Shown here in pieces: positions 12,281 through 22,500 of a DNA stretch of 64,000 bases (position 1 is the stretch's first letter; each line of letters begins with the position of its first letter). Both the position numbers and the translations under genes were made by a program. The stretch lies in assembly GCA_037176845.1 (NCBI GenBank), contig JAYKXP010000003.1, positions 62,001-126,000 on the forward strand, written 5' to 3'. This DNA is from Paramarasmius palmivorus (taxonomy: Eukaryota; Basidiomycota; Agaricomycetes; Agaricales; Marasmiaceae). The notes beneath the pieces are model-generated. The model saw nothing but the letters and a program-made list of their open reading frames with translations, searched no databases and had not been told where the DNA came from.

Positions 12281-12492
12281 TCTATAGCTGACGCAAAAAG
12301 TACTTCTATGGTTTTGATTAATGCGCATGAGATGACGCCTTTCGCTAATTTTGCATGGTACATGGCACAAGGTTGGCAATTGGGTTGTAATAGTCGTTGT
12401 CATTTAACGTGAAGTGAATACAATAAACTATATGATACAAAGTCCTGCTGTGTCGATGAAATGCGGCTCTATCCCAAAGAAAAAGGTTGGTT

Positions 12493-12958
12493 TTATAGTT
12501 TTTCTCTTGCCCATCTATGAATACCATGTCAGCATCCGATTGGACCTCGCAGAAGAGTAGACTCACTTTTCTTGGAAGCTGCCTTTCGGGTCCAGAATCT
12601 TTGTGTTTTGTCCAGGCTTTATGTCGTTCCATGGCGTTGGGTTCGCCTTGGTCCATTGAACTATTGCGCCTCTCATCAGACAAGAAATGAAAACAAGCGA
12701 ATGAAAAGCTCACTTGTGGGACCTAAAGCACTGCGGTAGAGGGCCCAAGAGCCACCTGAGACGACGACTGATACGATAGCAACACTAGGAAGCATCAGCA
12801 TTGAGCAGGAGATGAAGACGTGAGTTGCTCACATTGGTAATGCCTGTAGGAAGAGAAAAGCCGTCAGCATTGTACCACCAGGACGAACCAATGATGTTAC
12901 ATACCTCAAGAGCCATCCAGTGCTTGAGACCTTCTCTTCGGAGCATACTTGACATCAT
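12493..12958 (-). CDS. NDUFA4/B12D-like small mitochondrial inner-membrane protein, copy 1
   Basis: A spliced protein of about 83 residues in five exons, each too short to stand out alone. It starts MMSSMLRREGLKHWMALE, continues ALPIVAIVSVVVSGGSW (membrane segment), then ALYRSALGPT, IQWTKANPTPWNDIKPGQ and ends QEKWAREKL. The layout of a short N-terminus, one membrane helix, then L-x-R-x-x-x-x-P, W and NP-x-PWN matches the NDUFA4 (MLRQ)/B12D family. That family is associated with respiratory complexes IV or I in the mitochondrial inner membrane. Introns sit after MALE, within PI, within TI and within QEK. A second copy with the same intron positions lies immediately upstream (13695-14226). A TATATATAT stretch lies 59 bases before the start. 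Confidence 0.8.
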
Positions 12959-13694
12959 CTTGAAAGTCGCGATTGGTTTGTCGATTGAATGAGGAATAGA
13001 ACATGTCGTACAGGCCTATATATATGTTGGATAAAAGGAAACTTTCGGAAAACTAAACGGGATCTTCCAATGGGAGATGTCTAGAGCCATTGTACGAGGT
13101 GGCGCGCGCAAGCTTGCACGAAATTTCTAGACCAGTCGGTCATCGGATGGTAAGGGAGATAAGAGCTGGCGGAACAGCATTGTCGGCCAAGAGAACAGGA
13201 AGGATGGCCTGGACGAATAGGTGATGGGGTATAACCGAAGACCTTGATGGGACGAGAACGAATGTTCAGGTCTAGACTTCCGCGTTACCCGGAATACCGC
13301 TCCTACTGAACATGAGGCACTGATGTTCGAAAGAGGTTCAGTGTCATGCTATGACATGCTCCGGCCATCGACCTTACGCCTGGACGAGACGAGAGTCAAA
13401 GGCGGGTCGCGGAGAGCGGGAATGAGAGGAAATAGACCGACTGCATTTCATTTTGCAGACAATTCCGAATGCCACTTGGCGGCTGAGTTGACTAGATAAG
13501 TGGGGCAGTCATTGATTGTTCAGGATGTTATCACCCCACCCACTGTCGAGACCCTAGTGACGTCTGCTGCCACTGTCCTGGTTGAACATGTCAGACGCTA
13601 ACTTATTCCCCTCAGGGATACTAGGCGCTTCGTAGGTGGAAACTGATGAATATAATTGAAGGGAATACTCTATATCCACACTACACGTTCCACT
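12959..13694. other. Intergenic stretch between the two NDUFA4-like copies
   Basis: About 0.74 kb that must hold the promoter of copy 1 and the 3' end of copy 2. No further gene is recognised. The sequence between the copies is not obviously repeated elsewhere in the window. Confidence 0.5.
13017..13025 (-). promoter_or_regulatory. TATA-like element upstream of NDUFA4-like copy 1
   Basis: An alternating TATATATAT run 59 bases before the start codon at 12958, suitably placed for a core promoter. Assigned from sequence and position only. Confidence 0.4.
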
Positions 13695-14226
13695 CTAGAG
13701 CTTCTCGCGAGACCACCTGCGAAGAGAGATAAATATCATGTTGCAAAGGAGAGAAGGTATGCAACCGCACTTTTCTTCAGGTTCGTGGTTGATGTGTACC
13801 AGCTTGGTGCTCTGGTTGGGTTTAACAGAGTTCCATGGTGATGGGTTGTTCTTGGTCCATTGAACTAACAGGACGAGTTAGAAAAGTCGTCATCAGAGTG
13901 GAACGAGGACATGGCAAGCGTTGGAGGGAATTGAATGGGAAGGATAAAAAAGGTATGGAAAGGAACTGGACGCACTGGTAGGACCCATAGACAACCTGTA
14001 TAAATACCAGGAAGCACCAGCGACAGTTCCGCCTACGACAACATAGCTGCATCGTGTTTCATCAGCATCCTTTCTCTAAATCCTTCCACATCGAGACTCA
14101 CATAGGAATGGCCTGTTAATTGCAGTCAATGAGCTTTCACTCGAAGCAAAGAAAGACATGAAGAATCTCAAATAAACCACATACCTCAACGGCAAACCAG
14201 TGCTTCATGAAAGAATAGCGAGCCAT
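13695..14226 (-). CDS. NDUFA4/B12D-like small mitochondrial inner-membrane protein, copy 2
   Basis: A spliced protein of about 79 residues in five exons, paralogous to the gene at 12493-12958. It starts MARYSFMKHWFAVE, then AIPIYVVVGGTVAGASWYLY (membrane helix), RLSMGPT, IQWTKNNPSPWNSVKPNQ and ends EEKWSREKL. All four introns interrupt the same codons in the same phase as in copy 1. The two copies share WxxE, GPTIQWTK-NP-PWN and EKW-REKL but differ in much of the N-terminus and C-terminal linker, so the duplication is not recent. The likely role is an accessory subunit of a respiratory complex; the division of labour between copies is unknown. Confidence 0.8.
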
Positions 14227-14890
14227 TGCTGGGGTTGGTATAGAATAATGCGAATCGTTGCTGGGGAAAATTGGCTCAGCTGGAGCTGGCCCGCGAGATC
14301 CCGATGTCACGCCTCGTAACGCATCACGCTTGAGCGCTTCAGCCTACGTGCGAAACTCCGAGGAATCCCCCAGCGTTCAACGTTCAACGTTCACGTTCAG
14401 CCCCAGATATGAACCCGGCGACAGTCCGACGACAGACGTAGGCTTAAGGACATTCTTTGCAACGTTTCTGCTGTCCTGCACCAAGTTGCGTTCTGACGTC
14501 GAAAGAGATTGCGGGATTTGAGATTTTGTTTAGTATGATCGATGCACAGGATTCAAGTGTGGTAAGTATACCAATAACGCGTTATGCTCTGTTATGCTAA
14601 GCACATTTCCAGGGTGAAAACCGACACAAAGCCGCTTTTTTCTCCTCAATTTTGCTCTGGGCTAGAGGGAAGACAGATCAACGGCAAGGGCGTTCCGGTT
14701 CCACTCTATCAAGAACGCACGGACCATTGTGACCTGTTCTCGGACCGTCACGAGCTTGGAAGCCTTTTCAGAGGATTTAAATACCGCCTATAAGCTCAGT
14801 GATGTTCTTGTCTTTCTCCAGATCGCCCAGCCCCTCAATTCATCGATAACACACAAGCAGCAGACTAGGAGAAAGGCTGACAACGTCACG
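14227..14890. promoter_or_regulatory. Divergent promoter region of NDUFA4-like copy 2 and beta-mannosidase
   Basis: About 0.66 kb between head-to-head genes. It contains a short CGTTCA repeat cluster (14374-14399) and a TTTAAATA patch near 14777 about 110 bases before the mannosidase ATG. A spliced 5' leader for the mannosidase is possible. No additional gene was recognised. Confidence 0.45.
14374..14399 (+). repeat. Four tandem CGTTCA(A) units
   Basis: Two 7-base CGTTCAA units are followed by two 6-base CGTTCA units without interruption. The cluster sits in the shared upstream region of two divergent genes. It could be a cluster of binding sites or only a microsatellite-like slip. Confidence 0.6.
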
Positions 14891-17800
14891 ATGTCCGAAA
14901 TTCAACTCACGAACTGGGAATGGAAACAGCGCGACGCTGAGAAATATCCCAACGTATTGGACGAGTCATCATTTCGAGTAGCTTCCTCGCCCGAGATTCA
15001 CACAGAACTCATTAAACACGGTCTCATCCCCGATCCTTACCAAGCTTTCAACGAACACAAGGTTCAATGGGTTGGAGAAGCGCAGTGGGTTTGGAGATCT
15101 TCGTTTGCTACACCCCAAAGCACCGGTCAGCATTGGGAGTTGGTCTTTAAGGGACTGGATACAATATGCGACGTGTTCCTCAACGGAACTAAGATCCTCA
15201 GCAGCCAGAACCAGTTCCATATCCATAGGATCCCTGTACCCCACGATCTTCTCAAACTCAAAGAGGACAACATTTTGCTCATCCACTTCTTCTCGGCAAA
15301 ACTCCTCGCGAAGGAATTGGAAGCCAAGTTCGGAAAAGTTCGTGCAGGTAGCACTAATCTGGGTGATCCATCTCGGGTGTATGTGAGGAAGGCCCAATAC
15401 GATTGGCGGTGAGTCCAACATTATATTGTTAATCTTTTGTACAACACTTACATTCTCAAAAAGTTGGGACTGGGGCCCAGAACTACACACTTGTGGTCCT
15501 TATCGTGCCATCACACTCCGTTCATACGACGTATCCCTTTCCGACATCTATCCTCGCGCCATCGTCACCAAAGGACAGGAGATCGCGCTGAAGCTCGACG
15601 TTACACTGAAGGGTAGTCTCGGAGATGCAAAGACGCTCAAGGTCACTCTCGGTGGGCAGAACGGAGGTGCTTCCATCAAATCTGCAGAAATCCCATTGTC
15701 TCTGTCAGAGGAAGGCGAGCGAGAAGTGAAAGATGTTCTTCATTGGTCCAGCCTCGAGGAGGAAGGTATTCAACTCTGGTGGCCTATTGGATATGGCAAG
15801 CAGTCATTGTACGACGTCAAGGTCGAGGTAATCAACAGCCAAAACGAAGTACTCTCCACTTCAATAAAACGCGTCGGATTCCGGTCCATTCAGCTGGTAC
15901 AACACGAACTGAAGTCTCCAGACCAGTATGGTACGGGAACCACATTCTTTTTCAAGGTAAACGAAGTGTCCATGTTCCTAGGTATGCTTCAGTGACCGAG
16001 AAATTTGCCGCTTGCTAATTGGCTCCGATAGGTGGAAGCAACTGGATTCCGGCCGATAACATGCTCACGACAATATCATCTGATCGCTATAAAGCATGGC
16101 TCAAGCTACTCGCAGATGGCGGTCAAAACACTGTGCGCATCTGGGGTGGAGGTGTGTTCGAGCCTGACGTCTTCTACGAGACTTGTGATGGTATGTCATG
16201 TCAACTTTCCACAAAGATATACATTCATTCATCTTATTTAGAACTCGGTCTGTTGATATGGCACGACTTCCTTTTCGCATGTGGAGTTTATCCCGGTGCA
16301 CAATTCCCAGAGTTTGTCGAGTCTGTACGTCGAGAGGCAGAAGATCAGGTCAGGAGGTTGAGAAGTCATCCGAGTATTGCACTGTGGTGCGGAAATAACG
16401 AGGATTATCAGATGGTGCATCAGTGGGGTGGTAAGTGGCTTCATGATCACATTAAGTATTCCGACTCAATGATGCAACCGCCTTGTTAGATGTTCCGACT
16501 CTTCCGGCGACGTTACTCTATGAAGATGTTCTTCCATCCGTTGTGTCTAAGCTCACCAATCCGGAAACTCCATACTGGCGAGGTTCGCCCTATGGCGGTG
16601 CGTTGATCTTGGTCTGCTATTGACCCTTACTGAACCTCGCTCAGGCAAAGGCTGGGATACTGCTGACCCAACTGTCGGAGATGTGCATCAATGGGACATC
16701 TGGGGCGGTAAAGAGCGACCATGGCATGAATATGTTACCAGAGGTGGCAGATTTGTTAGGTCTGAATTTGCATTATCATCAGCCCGTCGGGTCTACTCAA
16801 CTTTCACGACAGTGAATTCGGGATTCCTTCGCTTCCCGCCCTGTCTACGATTCACACTTTCTTCGATGGTCTCTCTCTAGCCGAGAAGGAGAAGCATTGG
16901 TATGCGCAATCCAAAGTGATGGCACAGCATTGCAGAGCCGGAAGTTTCGAGAGGAGATTTGCCTTGTTGATGAACGAAGGTTACAGGTAAGTCAGGCTAC
17001 TGCAATTCACGGGCGCTTCGCCATTAACAGCAATCTCAGAGTCACGGAAGACCTGGAGACGTATGCCTACTTGACCCAACTATTGCAATATGAAGCCATT
17101 GGTTATGCGTATTCCGTGTGGCGACGAGAGTGGAGAGGTCCAGGGAATGAATATGTGGGTGTTAGGTCATGTTCCTCAAGATGCGCTTGCTCATCATGCA
17201 TTCTCAGTGCGGAGGTGTTCTTGTTTGGCAATCTAACGATTGCTGGCCGGTTACCAGCTGGGCCATAGTCGATTACTATCTGAGGCCGAAACCGGTATAC
17301 TATGCCATCAAGAGAGCTTTAGCGCCGGTAGCTTTGGGCATGTTTAGAACCGTTCACAAAAACAGACCAAACGACAGACCTGCTCAAGTAAGTCCTATCA
17401 GATGCTCTTCATTGGCCACATACTAAGCCTTGCACCTTCTCTAGTTTTACGAATATGGCGCTTTCCAGAGTGTCAAAGCAACTCTCGACGTTTGGGCCGC
17501 CAGCTCAAACTTGGAGCCCATTCAAGCGACGCTCGAGGTGACATTCTTCGATTTGGACGACCAAGATTTCCGACAGACCGAAAAGCATCAAGTCACACTC
17601 AAACCTAACCAATCTACCGAACTATTAACTGGTATCGAGATACCTAGGGCCCCCGGTGGTACCATTGTCGTTCAGTCGAAGCTTCTTGCAGCTTCTGGAG
17701 AAGTACTGGCTTCGGAAACCAACTGGCCGGAGCCTTATAGGTATCTCGATGTCCCAGAAGCGGGACTCACAGTTTCGGCCAAAGCAATCGACGCAGACAC

Positions 17801-18053
17801 TGCAGAGGTTACACTTGAGGTGCGGCGGCCAGCTAGGTGTGTTATGCTTAACCTGAAGGAGGACGGTGTTATTTCACGGCGCGAGAACTTGGAGATGCAG
17901 TGGAATCAGGTTAGATGGAGTGACAATGCTTTGGACTTGGTACCAGGCGAGAAGACTACAGTTCGAGTTTCGGGGTTGGAAGGGCTGAAGGTAAAGGAGA
18001 TCGAAGCCAGGCTCTTGGGTAGCGAGAAAGGAAAAGTGCTCGTGAAACTCTAA
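14891..18053 (+). CDS. mndB: Beta-mannosidase, glycoside hydrolase family 2, intracellular type
   Basis: Removes terminal beta-1,4-mannose from manno-oligosaccharides and N-glycan remnants. It starts MSEIQLTNWEWKQRD with no signal peptide, so it is probably cytosolic like the fungal MndB type. The sugar-binding domain contains WVGEAQWVWRSSF and FKGLDTICDVFLNGTKI, and RKAQYDWR joins SWDWGPELHTCGP across an intron. The catalytic barrel shows GGSNWIPADNM, TVRIWGGGVFEPD, LLIWHDFLFACGVYP and the acid/base motif WCGNNEDYQ. The nucleophile motif RFVSEFGIPSLP is rebuilt across an intron ending near 16811. The exon GGVLVWQSNDCWPVTSW and a C-terminal beta-sandwich complete the family layout. All key catalytic residues are present. 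Confidence 0.92.
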
Positions 18054-18605
18054 ACCCAACCGAATCGTACCAGTATAAATTGTACCAGTATTACTGCTGT
18101 TTTCACGTATCACATTTGCTTATTACATGCGGGGAAAACACAACCCCGAAAGCGAGACTGGGATATTTGCGTGACGTTACGTTAAGAGGAGTCTCTACGC
18201 GTTTCCCCCAAACCACTTTGTGTCTCATCCCCATCTACGAATTTTCCTGCACTTTATTACCACTCGCATGAATACATCCAACATGGAAGATGAAGATGAG
18301 AAGAGCGAGTGCTGCCAGACTTTCCCCTTGTCTGCCCCACTTACGAGCGTTGAACATTTCCTATAGAAATTATCCAACTTAGCGACCAGGACCTGATCAA
18401 TGCTGGCTTCCTGGGCGATGGCGAGTCCCTTCGTCATTGTGGATGTCTATTCCTCACCTATCGTCCCCCTTGTAGGCGCTTTCGAGTCCGTCAAACTGAC
18501 GATTCAGACTACGAGGGCAAACCCCGAACTATTAGCCGGCGAGTCTCTCAGTTTCTTTCTGCGTTTATCTCACTTACCACTTTCTGTTTAGGGCTGACAT
18601 GGTTT
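18054..18605. other. Region upstream of the protease-like gene with an ATG-less open frame
   Basis: About 0.55 kb. From about 18354 to 18605 the frame of the downstream protease-like gene is open but contains no ATG. It encodes hydrophilic sequence followed by a hydrophobic run (FLSAFISLTTFCLGLTWF) just before the ATG at 18606. This could be a missing upstream exon, a decayed N-terminus or chance. Confidence 0.4.
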
Positions 18606-20406
18606 ATGTTAGAATGCCAAAACCTCTCAGCCCAACAAGAAGCTCTTAAACCACCTACTTCCCCCGTCTTGAATGATAATTCGACACTCTACTCTCAGCT
18701 TAGAATTGCTTCGGATGCTCTTACCCCACACCTCATCTCCGTATTCGAGAGGGTTCACTATTGGCATGGTATCTCTATCGACCCTCCTGAGCTTCTTTAC
18801 CGCTCAGATCGCGAGTCAAATCCCTTCCCGGTTCCTCTCCCTGGGACCAGATGGTCTCAGCTCCCTGTCAAGACCGCAGAAGGAGTCTTCGATACGCCGC
18901 TCAACGCAGTCTGGCATATCGTTGCTCCCATGATAGTTGCCTTATTGAAGAAACGCAGCATTAAGTACTCTGCCCTCAAGACAGCTCGTTTCTCTACCCG
19001 CGACGAGGACGGGAAGAAGACTCTAGGCCCCATTGTAATCTGGATTGCCACGCATCCCAACACCACCAGCGCCGAGAACGCCCGTGACGCTTCGCCCGAC
19101 ATTCTTCATATTCTCGAGGACCATAAAGTCGAGGGTGCTGTTGTCGAATGGTACGAGGGCACCGTGGAGAAACTATCGGGTCCGGCCCTTATGCGCGTCG
19201 CCGACGAATCCAACCCAACCCACTACGTTCGTCGCCCCTTCACAGCCGTGCTGGGAATGCCTATCGCTACGAAGGAGAGGGAGGAAGCGGATGCCCAGGG
19301 TACCGTCTCTTTCTTCTTCCACGAGAACAAGCACGAGAATGGCGAGCCTAGTGACAGGGTCCTCGCCGTCAGCAACAAGCACGTCCTCCGCGTAGATACG
19401 ACCGTGGACTATCAGTTCATGGGCACTGGCGCACCTTGCCAATACGTTCACGTCTGCGGATTCCGTCGATTCCAGCGCTTCCTTAACGAGACCAGAGCCT
19501 TGGTCGCCAAGAACGTCAGTGAGGCCGTTCGCTTGGCTGAAGAAATTGCGCGATTGGATGCGAAGCCGAGGAGCGAGAACCAGGAGCAGGCGGAGGAGGA
19601 CGAGGAAGCCTTGGAGATCAAGAAAGATTAGTTGAACAAGGTGAACAAGGACAACGGCAAGCTCCAGGTGTTCTTCAAGGAGGTCAGTACTCAATGGAAC
19701 GATATTGCGCGCCGAACCATCGGCTTCGTTGACTGGGCACCCAGCATCTCCGTTGACGTCGACGATCGCCGTTACACTCGGGACATCGGCACGATCGAGC
19801 TCGATTCGCGGAAGTTCAAAGATAATTTCCAGGGTAACGTCGTCGACCTCGGTGAGTTTTGTCTCATCTCTCATGAACACCTATCCCACCTAATAAAAAA
19901 AACCTTCAGGAAACAAATATACTTCCCATGAACTCAACACTATGTTCTGGCCTAACAATTCCAATCGTTCCGGAATCGAGTTTCCTTCCAATCGCCTGCT
20001 CAGGATCCAGGGTGTTGTTGCACCCGAGCACCTAGCTACTCCCGACTGTTACGACGAGAATGGGAATCCCGTTTACATCGTCGGGAAGGATGGCAACACC
20101 ACCGACTTCACTGTGGGACGCTATTCCGGACTGGAGGCTTATCTTTGCGATGAGGTTGGTAGAGAGTCTGTCGAAGTAGCGATTTACAACTACAGCAAAA
20201 CGTCTGGCAACTTCTCCGCAAAGGGCGACTCGGGCTCGCTCGTCTTCACTGGCGATGGTCGTATGCTCGCTATCCTCCACTCTAGCATGCCGAAAGGTCT
20301 CAGCAGCCACGTCACCTACGGCACTCCTGCGTGGTGGGCCATCGAGCAACTCAAAGTCCACTATCCACACGCCGACTTCAACCGCACCACCTTCTTCTCC
20401 GAATAA
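18606..20406 (+). pseudogene. Trypsin-fold serine-protease-like protein, interrupted by one in-frame TAG
   Basis: Two segments in the same frame, 18606-19631 and 19632-20406, are separated only by a TAG at 19629-19631. Part 1 (341 codons) contains a globular domain, a NKHVL motif typical of the His loop of trypsin-like proteases, and a charged helix (ETRALVAKNVSEAVRLAEE) that ends at the stop. Part 2 continues the helix (LNKVNKDNGKLQVFFKEV), then FVDWAPSISVDVDD, an intron near 19852-19909, and the serine loop KGDSGSLVF. These look like parts of one agaricomycete protease-like family member, since the helix runs straight through the stop. It is a likely recent pseudogene, or a stop that is read through, or a sequencing error. 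Substrate unknown; no signal peptide is clear. Confidence 0.65.
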
Positions 20407-20843
20407 ACGCAAACACAGCCGTCTTTCATCTGTTGCTTGGTCGTTGATTCAGATGCATGTCTCTACTGTTGAATTGCCGTGAAAGTTTTTTTGACAATCT
20501 TGACACCTAGCTCTTAAGCGGGCCTGCACGCTTTGTTTGTTCCTTCGACCTCTCTACGATCTTCATGAGTTGGTTGTCGACGATGACGGATGTCTTCACT
20601 GGGGAATTGCTGCCTTTCGTACTTATAGCTAATGACCCTGACGTCTGACTTGTAGCTGCACGTATCGAGAAACAAGAAGAGGTCCAGATACACCTGAGCG
20701 AAAAGTCTACGACTCAGTGCCTAGACCGAATGTAATCTAATTGTACTACATGTCGATGCCATTATCGATTCCAAGATCGAGCTCCTTGCAGGAATGTAAT
20801 CTCGAGTTACTTAGATATTCAATATAAATTTACAATTGATATA
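20407..20843. other. Convergent intergenic stretch
   Basis: Holds the 3' ends of the protease-like gene (+) and the arabinose dehydrogenase gene (-). It is AT-rich near 20815-20845. No gene recognised. Confidence 0.5.
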
Positions 20844-22179
20844 TTACTCTCCTGGACTTGCCCAACTCCAATCAAGCCACCCAGCCTGTCCAATCACTTC
20901 CCGAGCACGATTCTCCCTCTGCTTTCTCTTCTCATCTGACTCTCCTCCTTGCCTGATCTCCCGATAGTTCCGCACACATTCATGCACCTCTCTCTCGGAA
21001 CTGAACCCAGCAACCAGCGGCATGCTCAGCTCCTCCGAGCGCCTAATGGCGTATCCAAGAGCAAGATCAGTAAAGCCATCTTTACCCAATTCTTCCGTGG
21101 TGCGTCTGATAGCATTCTTCAATTCCAATGGCGCAGGATGCCAAGGTGGAATATTAGGCGTCAACAAGCCCATATTGAACGGGGAGGCATTGATGAGTTC
21201 CTTGACTTTTGCTCTCTCCTTGAATTGGGTCGCGAAATCCGCGAATAGGGTGTTTTGAAGGGAAAGATGAGCGTACGACATGACGATATCCACGGGCTCG
21301 AATGGTTCAGTGTGCAGGATTAGCAGGGCAAGACGAAGAACGGTGGCAATAGGATATCCTGTCAAGCCGATCTTGCGTATCTTTCCCTCTGCCTTCATAG
21401 CCCTGAGCTCGGCCCATGCAGCGAGAACTTTCTTGTCTCCCTCGCCACGGATGATGGCCTCGTCGCCTGGAGCAAGACCGTACTGCTTGCTCTCTTCGCC
21501 CACGGCTCCTCTGTGGACTCCACGAGTTCGAGGCATCGCACACTCGGCAACGAATTCGGTGTCATGAAGATAGACAACGTCCAGGTAATCCGTCTGAAGA
21601 CGGGCAAGGGAATGTTCGACTGATTGACGGATAGTAGCAGGACTGTAGTCGAACGTCGTTGTCCCGACTCCAAAACGACCGCATTTTGTGAGCTTGAAAG
21701 TCGTCAATCGAGTGTTCGGGTGTGATGGATGGTGTTCGTACCAGTTGATAGTCATTCCTCGCAAATTCTCCGCTCTTCTCGATCAGTTTGAGGGCATTTC
21801 CGAGCACCACTTCCGAAGGCCCATAATAAATTGAGGTATCAAAGGCACGTATTCCATATCTTTTAAGGAATGAGTAAAAATCCTTTCTAACGGCTAGCAC
21901 CTCACCTTAACGCCAGTCTAACCATTCGCATTGGAGTGAAGCTCGAAAGGTGATCATCGGTGTTGTACTGATTCGAAAACGTCCCTGCTCCAAAAATCAA
22001 TACTGGAAGCCCAGTTTCTGTCGTGTGCTATTTGATTATAGCTTGTTATGGCAGGAAAGACAGCTCGTAACCGAAAAACCCACGACCAATTCTCCTGGGG
22101 TAGGCTTATCCACCTCCTCGTCAGGCGGAATACCCTCTGGAAGCGGAATGACTAGCGGGGGTGGGATTGGCGTCGTCAT
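20844..22179 (-). CDS. ARA2: Aldo/keto reductase, D-arabinose 1-dehydrogenase (Ara2) type
   Basis: Oxidises D-arabinose to D-arabinono-1,4-lactone with NAD+, the penultimate step to D-erythroascorbate in fungi. The first exon is MTTPIPPPLVIPLPEG and a Pro/acidic leader. The second brings PVLIFGAGTFSNQYN, close to the Ara2 start. The third has IRAFDTSIYYGPSEVVLGNAL, with the Asp and Tyr of the active site. The last exon (from about 21700) carries TKCGRFGVGTTTFDYS, LARLQTDYLDVVYLHDTEF, KIGLTGYP and a C-terminal NASPFNMGLLTP. The intron between YQL and LTKCGRFG is needed to keep the frame. Other AKR substrates are possible, but the N-terminal and YYGPSE signature fit Ara2. Confidence 0.82.
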
Positions 22180-22500
22180 TGAATTGATCCCTGTCAGGGG
22201 GCGAAAACGTTGCGAAATATATGGGCATAGTCATGTCGTGGCGGGAGTAATCGATTGCATGATCAGACGCGGAAACTATTGAGCCGTTGTGAGCGGGTCC
22301 CGGGACGCTGCTCCGGCGCAACCTTGAAAGCTTGAACGAGAGAGGAAACACAAGGCATTTGCCATTCATTGGAAAAGTACAGATAATTCTTAGTTCTATA
22401 GGGCTCGTAGAAACGGACGCCGTGGACGCTTAGCACCCTTCAGGGACCACTTTTGTTTCAAACGCTCTCCCTATAGTTTTACCCAGGAAGATTAGGTACT
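22180..22500. promoter_or_regulatory. Upstream region of the arabinose dehydrogenase / 3' end of GH3 copy 1
   Basis: A 321-base gap. It contains the promoter of the dehydrogenase and the terminator of the downstream-reading GH3 gene, both on the minus strand. No separate element was identified. Confidence 0.4.
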
